Below, one piece after another: positions 10,441 through 22,612 of a stretch of 64,000 nucleotides of DNA (the stretch's first letter is position 1; each line of letters opens with the position of its first letter). The translations under genes were made by a program, and so were the position numbers. Origin of the DNA: Heligmosomoides polygyrus polygyrus (Eukaryota > Nematoda > Chromadorea > Rhabditida > Heligmosomidae); contig OX377204.1 in assembly GCA_947396885.1 (NCBI GenBank), positions 49,649,139-49,713,138 of the forward strand. The letters run 5' to 3'. The notes under the pieces were generated by a model, which searched no databases, was not told the DNA's origin, and worked only from the letters and a program-made list of their open reading frames with translations.

Positions 10441-13400
10441 ATGAAAAGAAACACTACACCGAACAACACAAATAACCTACAAATACACAGATACCGAAAA
10501 AGCGAGGTATTGCGCCTCACATATTCTTCACATATCAGTTTTATACTATCTTCTATTTATTTAGATTTATTTTTAATTCATGTAATTTTGGTAGATGAAC
10601 AAAAGTTTTCAACGATCATGATGAACTTTCTAACCTAAATGCATAGAAACTGCATGCACAGTGCTTTTTAACGCTCCCCATAATTTCTGGCGAGTGCGGG
10701 TACTACAGTGGAAACCTTCACAATGATGAGGTTCTATGAAGAGAGAAGCTGGAGATTAATTAAAAATGTGCTTTCCATAATCTTCACCTCAAACGCCTCC
10801 CACCTTGCCTAGTATAACCTGCTTTCAAAGCTGCTGTGTCTTCGCTGTTTATAGAGAGTAGAAGAACGAATGTCACCGAACGATCTTTTCGAAATGGTCC
10901 GCACATACTACTATAGACAATGTATTCAGTGTACACAACGATGTGCGGCGGCCAGAACAGTGGCTCACGCCTCCGGATAAATCTGGCATCTGTTGGTAGC
11001 TGTTGGAGAGACGGAGGACTTGAACGAGCCGGGCGCAAGCGGAACATAAAATCAAGTCATGATATGCGCGAGATCACAACCTTCTTCTGACGGCACTCAT
11101 CACTCAAGACAACACCGCAAGTGCACATTGGATTTTTCGGTTCGCTGTTGCAGCTTCAATCCGATTTTCAAATCGTCTAGGAAAAGGCAGAAGCACATTC
11201 TGGCGTAACAGAATTGTCTCCGATGGCGTGTGAACCACACAGGTTTCACAACCATATTTCGCCATCGCTCCAATTTCAATAGCTCGAAAATTTCAAATTC
11301 TCTGCGCTGTAATTGATTAAATATTATCGAAGTCCTCTAAGTATAACAGAAAATAGTCGGGCACGCGTAAACACCAATAATTTCGCGTGTAAAGGAAACA
11401 ACAATAGGAAAACCACAAATAGTCAGATTAGTGACGTCTCGACTACGACGATTTTTATGTGAAGGGATGGGTGACACCGAAACAGTCACCAGCAAGCATA
11501 AGACGCTGCTTCCAGGTACACTCTAGGCTACCACAGACGAAATGTCATACACATTGCACGATGAAAATTTCTGTTAGAAAGTCTTTCTACTCAATCTCTA
11601 TACTAAACACAATGGTTGCAGTAAGAAAGGCGCGTTGATACTGGCTTTTGCGTATCACAGACTTCATGCGCAATATTGAGACAGAAAATATTCCCGAGAA
11701 TTTCACAAAAACCTCCCTGAGAATTTTTTGCGGGTGCTGTGAGTGCATCCCGGAAAGTTCCAGAAAAAATGTATCAGGTTGGTGCCGGATTCTGCTGCTC
11801 CATGATCAACTCTCTACTGCAGGAAAATTTTATTAAAATACTTATTACACGACTATGTTCGTGTGCTAAAACTACAGCAGAAATACAACACCGTCAAAAA
11901 TGTCTAATGATAAGTTCACAACATCCGAAGCACCCTACTCTAAAAACGTATATGCTCACGGAGAAATCTTTTAAAAGCGTTATAGTTTGATGGAAAGAAA
12001 TGCTTTTTGCAAAGCTTCCCATATAACGAGAGTGCCGCATGAGTAAAGAAAAAACGACGACAGTTGTGTTCAGCAGTACCAGTGTCGTATTTAATGACAA
12101 CACCTCTCGGGTGTTAGATGCTCTTTCGACACTAGATCTGTAATTTCGACTCCAATTTGCTGATGTACAACTTCGTGACGTAGTAATAGATCATTTCGCT
12201 TTCTTCTAAGAGCAAGTGACGTCATTCCAAAACTTTTATTTCGTAAATAGCTTGAGGGTATTTGACCGTAATGATATCCCAGCGTACTTTCATGAGCTTC
12301 CCCGTAAAGCTGTTGTTCTGAACGCTTTCTAACGTTGTGATACCTTCACTCGTATAAGAATTACGAAATCCTAGAAGTTCGTAAGCAGAAAGGAACTATT
12401 TTCGAAAAAAGCAGAACTGGATCTGACAAAATGCCGCACCACACGGGAATAATCAGGGATCCCCTATTTTGGGAGCGCTTCTTTTGAAATAAAAAGCGAA
12501 TTCATAACGTTCTCATTTGCAGTTTTAGAACTGGAGCTATAAATGAGGGAACAAACCAAAAGAAGCTCACTCAATGGGACGAAAAATACGGCTTTGTTCT
12601 CTCCAACTGCAGAGAAGCATTTCCCAACTTCATTTTTTTTTTGTGCAAGCGATGGGTCTGGCACAAAAACAGGAACTATTACTCAGGACACGTGAGCTTG
12701 CAGGTTTTCCAAGTGCTTTCCAAAGTCGCATTTTCACCCGAAAATGGTTGTAGTAGTACATTGCTGGAATTCACCGTTAGAACATACCTTAGAGTGTCAC
12801 GCCGGTACAACGACATTGCAGGTCGCCTCCTATTCGTAAAAGATATCTCTGCAGCAGCAATTACAGTGGAAAGTTTGTAATCGCCCTTCCCCCTCCCCCG
12901 AATAGCTGGACATTCAGTCATAGTCAAAAAACTTATGAGCTTTTAACACGACGCAAACGTCTCCGAAATTAGTTCACCAAGTGCCTAATCTGAAAGTTTT
13001 CGGTTGATATGCAAATCGAAATAAACAAGAAATTGTAGATGTAATCGAAGAGAACGATCAACACCATTGAAATGCCAAAAAACCTAACAACAGTTCGAGC
13101 CAAATTTGGTAAATAGGAGAACTTGAGTGCGAACAGTAGATTAAACCATAAATCCGATAGTTGGGATCGGCATCGAATAATCTATCCGATGAAGTGAGAA
13201 ATGCCCAGTAAGTGTTTAAAGCAGCGGTCAGCGCCTAACGGATGTGATACGATGGAGAATCTGTGAAAAAGATATGGTAAGCAGTAGAGGTTTTCTTGGG
13301 TCGCTACCTCATCATGTTGGTCCTTTTACGGGTAGGATTCATCACCTACTGGGCCATGTTTTGTCTCCCGGAGTTGCTCCCTGACTTCCTCCAACTTCTC

Positions 13401-14987
13401 CTCTGTTCATATTACGTTCGAGTCTTATACCATCTTCACACCTATGGTTTACATATCCCTCCAATTTTTTCCTATATAGATAATCCATTCGGAGAATGTC
13501 GAGAACTTAAGTTTCTGCATCATTCCCTCCTCTCGATAGAAGCCCACGAGCCACTTGCTTCCGAATCTTTTAGTTAATAATCCTGGCCCAGTTCTTGTTT
13601 CGAGTTCTCCTCACCAAATGCTTTGCCATTCCCCCTCGCTCATCTGAAGCATGTTGTGTCGCATTCCACCCGCACTTTGTTTTAAACAACGCTCCCCGTT
13701 CTTCCCTTCATCATAAGACAACAAATGTGTCTTAATCAACTGCTTTTCTTCTTCCGCTCCAGCCAAAAGAACGCCGTCGACAACCACCGGCACACACTAT
13801 GGCGCCCAGGCGCGCACAGCAGCACGCGGTTAACCGCCTCAGACGGCAGCAGTCGGACCCTTTAAGGCTTTATAAGGACGCTAGGAATGAGTTTGTTCTA
13901 CCCAAGGTCTACAAGACAAGAGAAGTGAGCCCTCTCATCAGTTCAAGTAGCCGGTTTTAGTCCATATAAGCAAAGAACTATGAAGAGAGCACAAGACAGC
14001 CTTATGGGGAAGATTCTTCGGCCACTACGGCACCTCGTGTGATTCTTCAAGTCTGATTCACTTTATATGTGCCAGCATACAGCACACTAGGGCTTATCAC
14101 GTTCGCGCCTGGGAGCAGGATTGTCACGTTGGCCATGAGTAGCTCGGTAACTGCCGCTCGATTTGCAATTTACGGCAGAACAACTCATCCGAAACGGGGA
14201 GGCAGAAATTGGTCCAAAACGAGGAGCCTCCAAAAACTCGTTCGTGCTTATTTTACGGATGCTTAAAGGCTAATCGGGACAATTCAGAAACTACGTTGGA
14301 AGTTTGTTATAGAGATATATGGTACTGGCTGAATATTCAAGTTACTGTACTTGAAGTATTTCACTGTTAACCTGTTTTATGATTTCATCATCTCTTATCA
14401 TCAAGAGGAAAATGATAAAAACGAAGGACGGCGTTAATCAATCCCTTGTAGGATTGGCACAGCATTTTGCTCCTATAGAATGTCGCAGAGCAATTTGAGC
14501 ACGCATTTGGCCAATACAATGACTTGCGGTGGTCAACCGATGGACAAGTCTGTATTTTACCGTTTCCTGACAAGCCTGGTACCAAATCACCATGGAAAAG
14601 AAGACCTTGTTGGCCTGCTGCATGCATGAACACACGATTTTTTTTGTCGTGCGCAGCACTCAAAGCGGGCCATGATGTAAAATTTGAGGACTAACACACT
14701 TCCGAGCTATGCCACATTCTAAATCTGTGACTTTTAGAAATGAGGCTCCATGTCATACAGGTACCCTAATCTTCTCACATTGTAAACAATTGCCTATTTC
14801 TTAGAATGTATCATCCAATTCTCTCTGAGCGCACACAACAGCCTGCACCTCCTGCACCTCCTGAGACTACGCTACCACGAGTCCTTCATTACGTGAGGAA
14901 ACCACCACTGTCTGTGTTTGTTTCTAGCGCTCACCATAGATAATCATAATAAACATGAATATATACATGAACATGAATATATGAACA
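10441..14987. other. 4.5 kb with no assignable gene
   Basis: Open frames here are short (up to about 93 codons) and show no family motif or consistent exon structure. A hydrophobic 93-codon frame at 13296-13577 could be chance. A segment near 14505-14530 (CAATACAATGACTTGCGGTG) recurs near 45313 and is unexplained. No RNA gene or transposon end was recognised. Confidence 0.5.
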
Positions 14988-14989
14988 CC

Positions 14990-16480
14990 ACCTATATATA
15001 AAAGAGTTTGTCCGTCGAGTGATCTAACCTAAGTGAGGTACGCCGCATCATCCACAGCGAGAGCGGTCGAGTGATCTAACGTAAGTGGGTACGCCACATC
15101 ATCCACAGCAAGAGCGGTCGAGTGATCTAACGGAAGTGAGGTACGCCGCATTATCCACAGCGAGGGCGGTCGATGATCTAACCTGAATAAGGTACGCCTC
15201 ATCATCTAACAGCGCGGGCAAAATTTTCTATTGAACGTGGGATGTTGCTGCAGCAGGGGAAACGCAGCCCTTTACTGCTTAACACAACAGCACCTACGCG
15301 CGTTTCTGAGCGTCCATATTCAGAAACCGACTTCGTGCCATTGGCATGAGAAGACTACTAAAGGAGTAAGGGTAGAAGGGGACTTTGAGGGTGGAGAACC
15401 GACGGCGATCAGGAGGCAGCGACCAGGAGGAGCATGATGGTCGATTGGGAGAGCAATGAAGCAGGCCATGAGGTGGCACCAAGAAGATTTTAGGCAATAT
15501 GTAGGGATCATTAGGGAGTTACCAATCAGGGGAAGGAGGACGTTAAGGAGGATCAGCAAGGGGATCCATTACCATTAAGAGAGACCGGACTTAGAGGATG
15601 TGACACCGATGTCACACAATGGGCGTTCGCTCGCCGTCGTCGTGAAGGAGTATCCCGAGGGGAGGAGGGGACGAATTTACCTGAAAGAAAGGATCTGGAG
15701 GCGGGACCAGGACGGCGAATCAACAAGAACGGAGCCGTAAGGGAATTCATACGGAGAACAAGGAATCTACCATATGCATAGCCTCTTCATGCTCGACACA
15801 TCGGCGACTGTGCGCGCTTCTGAGCCTCTTGATCCAGAAAACGGGTCCCCTACGTCGCGCAACAAGCATCCTGATTCTGAATACGTGTCACCGACCGTGC
15901 CGTGAGCGTGGGAGGACCACTAGGGGGTGGTAGAGAAGGGCGGTAAGAGGATCTCTATGATGGACTAGGAGAGCGACCAGGAAGGAAAGGAATAACTTGG
16001 AGGAGGTGCCAGAACGGGGAAACCAGCAAGAAGAGACCAGTAGGTGTCAATAGTGGAAACAAAGAAGTGGGCCAGTAGTTGGGACCAAGAAGGTGGCGGG
16101 CTAAAGAGGAGAAGGGAACACCATTAAAGGCGGACCAGCAATTAGATCCAGTAAGAAGAATCGAGAGAGGGGAACCTGGCTTCGGAAGACATGTCAGCGA
16201 CAGTTTGAAACGCTTGCTGTTGAGCATGAGAACGATTGCGGAGGAACAACCTGAGGGACAGAAGTACTGCGCAGCACAAACCAATGACATTACTGGCCGG
16301 TCAGGAAAGAATGTCTATGATGAAGGTACCGAAGTGGTTAAGGGCTTCATGCCAATAACGTACGCACCAAGTTCCTAGATGCTAGCGAATTTTATGTTTT
16401 ACAAAAACTACTTTCCATATGTCAGTGATGCTACAAAGTCGCGCGAAGCAAAAATTGGAATGTCAGGCTCTATACCGAGT
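14990..16480 (+). mobile_element. Helitron-like repeat, plus orientation
   Basis: It opens with CCTATATATAAAAGAGTTTG, close to the terminus seen in the copy at 52.39 kb (TCCTACTATATATAAAAGAG). Four 52-bp tandem units follow (15014-15222), then more than 1 kb of purine-rich, minisatellite-like DNA with recurrent GGACCAG and GGAGGA words, ending near 16480 after a conserved tail (GAATGTCTATGATGAAGG). An inverted copy of nearly the whole unit lies at 55.3-56.8 kb. A Helitron assignment rests on the terminus only; no Rep/helicase is encoded and no CTRR hairpin end was pinned down. Confidence 0.45.
15014..15222 (+). repeat. tandem array, 52-bp unit, four copies
   Basis: GTCGAGTGATCTAAC recurs at 15014, 15066 and 15117, and in shortened form at about 15169. 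It is the head array of the Helitron-like repeat; a degenerate inverted array is at 56640-56790. Confidence 0.85.
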
Positions 16481-16606
16481 CAGCCGCTGAGCGCTGCGCC
16501 GCGAACTGCCGAATACAATATAAGGAAATTCTGGTGGGGGGATTTTTTACGGGAGGCGGCAGCGATACTCATTTTGGTGCGTGCGGTCGCCCGCGCATAC
16601 CTCATC

Positions 16607-16746
16607 GGGGCCGTATGCTATTCTCTCCCCTACCGTCCCAGGCCGGGTGTGAGGTGGTCTCCGCCCACATCCCCGGTGTGCGCATCGCAATCGATTTTTC
16701 GCGCCGGGTATCGTCCCCGAGTCGGGCGAGAATAGCATACGGCCCC
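16607..16746. repeat. 19-bp perfect inverted repeat with 102-base spacer
   Basis: GGGGCCGTATGCTATTCTC at 16607-16625 is perfectly inverted at 16728-16746. The spacer is GC-rich. It may be the ends of a small foldback element; no target duplication was found. Confidence 0.75.
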
Positions 16747-17276
16747 TGGGGCGGGGTCGGTTCGCCTCGCGCGATGGAAAGTACGAGATCTCCCGAGCTT
16801 CGCGCCAACACCGTCCGAACTGATCAGCTGTTCCTGAGTTCCGTCCTCTACTAGCTGATTATCCTCCTGCTACTAGTCGATATTCGACATATTCTAGGAG
16901 TGGTGAGATGCTTCTATTAATGCATGTTTAGGCCTATCCTAGAGGAGAGGGCACTGAGGTCTCCTAAAAGTACAAGCGCCCACAGATTTGATGTCGACTG
17001 GGTCGCGCACCTCTTGGAGGGACTGGTGCTGGTCATTGCTTAACGTAGTCTTCGCATACAGTGTAGACGACATACGGTTGTGACATTAAGGAATCTTTAT
17101 TTCTTGAACTTTTTTGTGCACCAAACTGCGCGTGATTTGTGCAACTGCCTTGACACTATACAGGAAATAGTAGCATCTCTGCTTTCTTTCCTTCTAGGAT
17201 TCATCACTGGTGCGCCATTGGTGTTGGGGCCTTCTAAACAAATTTTAAAACAAAAACTACTTAATTTCTTCATCCA

Positions 17277-18351
17277 GGGCCCGGATTCATGAACGATTTA
17301 CCGGCGGGTAAGTGCAAAATTTACCCCCACTCCCCACTTACGCGCGATTCATGAACGCGCGGCGGGAAAAATCGGAGGTAACTGTCGAGGTAAATGCTAC
17401 CCCGTCAGCGCGTCAGGGAATATTTACCTCCAAGGCGAGGGTTTTACTCCGCGGCCAATTTCTGACCCAATGCATGCCTCCGCTGGCCCTTAGCCAGCTC
17501 TGAGCTGGCCGCCAGCCGCAAAATCAATGCTTGGCAGGGACGCCTAGTTGCCGTCAACAAGCGCACGTCTTTCGCCGCACCTTCGGTGAGTTGTTTTACC
17601 TTTTGTTTTTCTCTATTAGGCTTGCCTTCCATGATTTTTGGGCTCTGTGGACCATGGCGGCTCACAATGCCACTTATTTTTAAGTGAATTGCTTACTTTA
17701 GTGGAATTGTGGGTCTGCTTGGGCCACCATGAGCCTAGTCCACCACGCAAATCATAATTTACGATTTGCGTGGGTGGACTATGCCCGTCCGCCACCTTAG
17801 CCTTCCTTGGCATATATTGTCTATGGAGGCTACTGTGGTGGATGGCACCCATTATTAGTCATGTAGGCCCACATTTACCATTGTTTCTCTACTACCTGCT
17901 ATGCGACTAGTTTCCACCCTTTGGTTTCCTTGTTAGCTGATGTGCTCAGCAAAAGATTCCTTCTTCATCCTCATTCATTTTTTCCCACCACATTGCCGTA
18001 CTCTTAGAATTCCAGTTGCACTCCTTCAAGTCACATTACCTCCGAGTGATGTGAGCCCATTCTCACTGCTGATATTCTCTTATTCGACGCCGAACTATAT
18101 TCACTGCCTGTATTCCGTCTGTTATGATGGTGAGTGTTTTATATTTTGCTCGATATATTTCCAGCTCATAGCTAGCAATGGGCCAGCGGAGGCATACACA
18201 TTGGGTCAGGAATTGGCCGCGGAGCAAAACCCTCGCCTCGGCCGTCATGAATCAGAGAACGGGGGTAAGTTCGGGGAAAGTGGCGGGTAAATGGCCGTTG
18301 AGGTAAGTGGTGGTAGCATTTACCTCCGGCCGCGTTCATGAATCCGGCCCC
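17277..18351. mobile_element. long-TIR DNA element, PIF/Harbinger-like ends
   Basis: The ends read GGGCCCGGATTCATGAACG on the left and GGGGCCGGATTCATGAACG on the right when inverted. Subterminal arms of about 200 bp also match (for example CTCCGCGGCCAATT followed by GACCCAATG). A 3-base CAG can be read as the target duplication, but the boundary is ambiguous by one or two bases. GG-C-rich ends plus a 3-base duplication suggest PIF/Harbinger-type transposition. The middle has a hairpin at about 17738-17775 and no transposase. Confidence 0.55.
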
Positions 18352-18731
18352 AGGGTATCATATATTTATATTTCATTTTATTCATTTCATTTCATTTATT
18401 GCACAAGTTGTGCGCCTTAAATAAATAAATAACAGCAGACAGAAACAAGCTGCATGTGCATGCTGCAGTCTGAGTGTTTTTTGAACCTTTAATCATAAAT
18501 ATTTAGGAATCGTTTATACGATTTGGGATCGTCGCAAACTCATAGCCAGTAATTGGAGAGAGAGAGGAAATGAATATGGCGGCAGCAGTACGAAAAGAAA
18601 AGTAGGCAGAAAAAGAGCTTAGCGTGTTAATGCTTCTGTGCCGTTGCAATATTGTGAAGTATTTTCGGACATCCCGGATACGGGTGGGTGCTGATCGGTC
18701 CCACGAGGTGTGGATGTTGCGTTCGATCAAA

Positions 18732-18815
18732 CGGCGACGGTGGTGTAATGGCGTAGAGCATTCCCGCCCGGTTAGAGGGAGGTGCGGGTTCGAGTCCCGC
18801 CTGGCGCTAGAAGTT
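18732..18815 (+). repeat. tRNA-derived SINE with A and B boxes
   Basis: The A box TGGTGTAATGGCGTAGAGC starts at 18741. The T-arm GCGGG-TTCGAGT-CCCGC (18784-18800) is a perfect 5-bp stem containing the B box. The acceptor ends pair poorly and no clean anticodon arm forms, so this is a SINE head, not a functional tRNA gene. The tail AAGTTTTGATCCCAACA matches the 10.0-kb copy. Confidence 0.7.
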
Positions 18816-18951
18816 TTGATCCCAACAAAACATCGTTGTGACAGCTTGCAACCTCGATACCAGCCAATTGAGGCTTAAAGAAACTGATTTGAATTATTTT
18901 CGGATAATTATTGATACCTCTATATGCGACTTCATTTTGTTAAGGACTTGT

Positions 18952-19210
18952 GCATACTTCCCGTCGGCGCGATGGAATCGCGGCGATGAGTTTTGCAGAG
19001 CGACGCGAAAGAATTTGAACTTCAGCGCTAAACACTGCGCGCGGCGCGAAAAGGTATGCCATGCCCGCGATGAGCGCGGGAAGCCATCGCGCATGCCGGT
19101 CGCCACTGTTGCGGCAGCCGCGGCGAAGTTTCGTTTGACTAATCGACCGCGTGCGGCGGAATGGCCATGAACTGAGCGCCGCGATGGCATCGCGGCGAGG
19201 GAAGTATGCC
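18952..19210. mobile_element. GC-rich foldback MITE
   Basis: Inverted ends: GCATACTTCCCGTCGGCGCG at 18952 against GGCATACTTCCCTCGCCGCG read inward from 19210, continuing through GATG(G/C)AATCGCGGCG-like arms of about 38 bp. No coding content. The target duplication is not certain. Confidence 0.6.
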
Positions 19211-19483
19211 CCTGGCCTTATACACTTCCACACTCCTCACAACACTCCTGGAATAGCGCGCCACACTCGACATCAAATCTGCGGGATTTTAAGATACATC
19301 GGAGCAGGGGTATGCCTAATTTACGATTTGCTGTGACTAGCGCGATCCTGAACGAACACACCCCTGAATGGATACCGTATCCTTTAGGCGTCAGAAAATC
19401 GCGCTCGTGCAATTATACACATTCGCTACCAGTGCTTTCGTGCCGAACACGTCGGCCAACGTTCCTAGGAGTTTAGTAGCCGT

Positions 19484-19835
19484 GCTCGTGTGGAAACTGC
19501 TTTCGTCGGCCAGGGAGAGTCCGCGGCTGGGTTCTGCGCTCTTCGAGCGCAGAGCCAGGCAAGAGAAGGGACTCCAGGTTGTGTGCCATACAGGCTGCTC
19601 GTGTGGAGGCTACTTTCGTCGCTCATGGGGAGTCCGCGGTTTGGTTTGCACTTCTCGAGCGGTGAAGCGCATACGGCTGAAACAATGCGAGAAAAACACG
19701 CAACATTGTGTAGCCGTCGAAACCTCTCAGATAGTCAGCTGAAGTGCAAGAATGCTACGACGCATGAGAACCGAACCCCCGACATCCCTCCCATGAAGTA
19801 AGCCCGCTACCCACTGCACCACGACCCACTTGCCA
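19484..19835 (-). repeat. tRNA-derived SINE, minus strand, with duplicated tail
   Basis: On the minus strand the head has an A box (TGGTGCAGTGGGTAG, 19821-19807) and a B box (GGGGGTTCGGTTCTC, 19780-19766). Downstream the body contains two tandem copies, 113 bp apart, of a segment beginning GCTCGTGTGGA on the plus strand (19484 and 19597). A second family member is at 58.88-59.13 kb with a single tail unit. Confidence 0.65.
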
Positions 19836-20138
19836 GCACTGCCATCGCGGGCGCACAAGACATCGATCGAACGGGGCAACGTGGACGCCGACGCGCAATC
19901 TCTAAGCAGGAGGGCACAGACAACCGGTAAACGGTAACCATTCGAGGGTGCATTCGTCGGAATCGTTTCTCATTTGCTGTGATTTTTAACAATTTTTACG
20001 ATTTACGATATTTTGTGTCGCAAATCGTAAATTTTGTTAAATGATATTTGATTCATATACAAATTTTAGAGTCGCGCTTGCGGCGCATTACCAGTTCCTG
20101 TTCGAATTTATTCTTTAATATTCTGATGCGAAACCGTA

Positions 20139-20301
20139 AGGCTAGTGTTATACTCCCGCGGGAGCATCCGCGGAACGTCAGTGGACTAGGGGTGCACCGC
20201 GGACGGAGGGCGTGGCGGGGCCCGGCGATTCGCCAGGTGAGGGATCTCGGCGCGATTCCCGCCCTTCAGTGGACGCTCCCGCGGGAGTATAACTCAGGCC
20301 T
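20139..20301. mobile_element. short GC-rich foldback MITE
   Basis: GTTATACTCCCGCGGGAGC (20147-20165) is perfectly inverted at 20275-20293, and the match extends with mismatches to AGGC on both outer sides. The 109-base interior is GC-rich. The arm contains the palindrome CTCCCGCGGGAG, so each arm can also self-pair. Confidence 0.7.
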
Positions 20302-21354
20302 AATAGAAGACACCGCCCTGTGCACAGGCGACTCGAGTTCGACTCTTCTTTTTGTTTAACCTTTTGTCTATCATTGTGAGGGCTAAGGCGTGCTACAAAC
20401 GTTGTTTTCGCTGAGTTGGTAAACGATTAAATAATTTTTAATTATTCTTTAGTTTGAGCAGTGAGTTTTTGCAATTGTTTCTGTTAGAGCAGATTTACGA
20501 GAAATCGAAAGGTTACTGGAAACGGTGAGAATTTCGTCGCTATGCTTTTTATTTGCTCGTCATTCTCTACGCTCTCATTTAGGATAGCGTTTTCAAATCA
20601 GCAGTTCATTCAGACTTTCTTAGAACGAGCCCAGCTTCTTTTGCTTATTTTCTTTTTCTTTTGGAATGTGTGTAATGGATTTCCAAGGTGCCCACTTGGG
20701 TAAAAAAAACTGTTCGGCTTAGGATGAAATATCATTAGCAGGAAAAACCTCTAGAGTATTAGCACCACGATTTTCGTAATTATGGTTTACGAATTTTCGA
20801 ATTCCATTTACGCACCCCTCGGATCGGGGCAATTCTTTACCATCTAATTCCTTCCGGGGCGTCACTCTTCATGATTTCAATCCGCTTTTATAGCGGTGCC
20901 TACTCCCTCCACCCCACCCCTCCCCACACTTAATGTGCGCAGTTGCAGCTGACGGGACAGCTACTAACTCCCGAGGTTGATATGATTACAATTGAGGAAT
21001 TTTCTGTCGAGCTCGCAAAGAACTAGAATAGTCATTTAGGCAAGAATTCCTGACCGCTACTTACCTCTGTTGTTTTTATTTATTTATATCTAGTTCTGAT
21101 TACATAAACAGAAATTGGCGGAGCCATAAATACTTGGTGGTATAACTGTGAATTACAATGACACTTACTACTTACTAAGCCGTTATGAAATCCGTCAAGG
21201 CAACTTTATTGCCATCTGCCATTTCCAATGGCTGCGTCGGTGTGGGGGTAATGCGCTTTGGAACGATGTGTGGTGTCCAAACACTTTATCCCTAATTATG
21301 ACTCGATCATACCCTAGTTGTTTCGTTCCATTACCTGTTCATCATCTTCGGCTG

Positions 21355-21364
21355 CCCCCCCCCC
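21355..21364 (+). repeat. C10 homopolymer
   Basis: Ten consecutive C, just upstream of the MITE at 21392. Confidence 0.85.
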
Positions 21365-21391
21365 ACATTTACCGAGGCTCTTCGCCGTTCA

Positions 21392-21537
21392 GGGGCCAGA
21401 TTCATCAACGACTTACAGAGGTTTAACAGAACTTCACCATATCGCCTTTTGATAAGCCGCGTTTAATCGCGTTTTTTAGAAATTTCGGCTGTAATTTCTC
21501 CGCTAAATCTCTTTAAATCGTTGATGAATCGAGATCC
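21392..21537. mobile_element. MITE with ATTCATCAACGA ends
   Basis: The left end GGGGCCAGATTCATCAACGA and the inverted right end (GATTCATCAACGATTTAAAG) match. The start resembles the ends of the 17.28-kb element (GGGGCC-GATTCATnAACG), suggesting related TIR families. The target duplication is unresolved. Confidence 0.5.
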
Positions 21538-22464
21538 AGTAGGCTTCAGTCACTTATAGGTCACGAATGTTGAATAAAATTGGGATACATGCGACAGGCG
21601 ATTCTTGCTACCTTTCTGCACACGCCTTTATTCTGCGACCTGGTGTGCTCTTATCTCTTTAGTAGAAATATAGGTGTTTATGGTATCGTTCTTGTAGTAT
21701 TCGCTAACGATCTTGCGAGTATTCGATGGGTGTTCCTGCTTAATAAACACAAGCAATCCCTTTTAAAATTCGATTATTCGTCATGAACCCAAAGTCGTTC
21801 ATTATCTTAACTACAACTATTTTTCAATACAATACACTTCACAGAATAGTTTTATTTCTGACGAAGTGACATTTCGACCTCCAGTTATCGATGTCCAATA
21901 TTCAGCCAGCGAACAAGGGTAGCCATCATTATGACAACCGTTAGTGGAGATGAGTAATATTTCTGTGCAGTCCATGCATTGTAATTGCCATCAATGTAGG
22001 AGAGATAGCCCAATGTTCAATTCACGGTCAGAGCACTCGCGTGTCGGTTTATCCCGCGCACGAAACAGCGTCATAGTGCGGCGCGGTTGCGTCGCGGCAT
22101 GACTCAGCAACCGCCGGTGCCAAATAGTTGGGACCCATATTGATTTCAGTGGGTGGAGCGACGCATGGCAACTTGCTAGGTGCATGGTTTCGTGGCGGGA
22201 CCGTAGTGGCGCATGGTGCAGCTCGTACGCGTCCGGCCCGCGACTGGAGGCGGCCCCGGCTGCCGCGCCGCGCCGCGACCGCACGCATGGCAACGATTGG
22301 GTATCGTTGCTCGCAGCCGAACTTTGGCTCACTCACTTTTTGCCGCGCCAGCCGCCGCGCGCGCACACCGCATGAGCGACGCACCGCACGAGATTTAAAC
22401 GAGTTCCATCAGTGGGCTTCTTGCCGCCTAGTATTGCATGAACTTGCGAACGCGAACTGGCTAC

Positions 22465-22503
22465 GTTAGTTAGTTTGCTGTTGCTAACAGCAAACTAACT
22501 AAC
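22465..22503. repeat. perfect 18-bp hairpin
   Basis: GTTAGTTAGTTTGCTGTT, a 3-base loop, then its exact inverse. The stem is too short and the loop too tight for a standard microRNA precursor. Function unknown. Confidence 0.85.
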
Positions 22504-22612
22504 ACTAACAGCTGACTATTACTGTAACCACTATTGTGATAAGGTCCTTACTGTTAGTAAGAACTTAGTGATAATAGTATATCTGATAGTCTAAGACGAT
22601 TAGCAGAACCCT

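Noticed and set aside
15014..15222. CRISPR-like array
   Set aside because: Continuous 52-bp tandem units with no variable spacers, part of a dispersed Helitron-like repeat.
18732..18808. functional tRNA gene
   Set aside because: The T-arm is perfect but the acceptor ends pair poorly and no clean anticodon loop forms; a tailed sister copy exists at 10.0 kb, so it is a SINE.
22465..22503. microRNA precursor
   Set aside because: 18-bp stem with a 3-base loop is too small for Drosha/Dicer-type processing.
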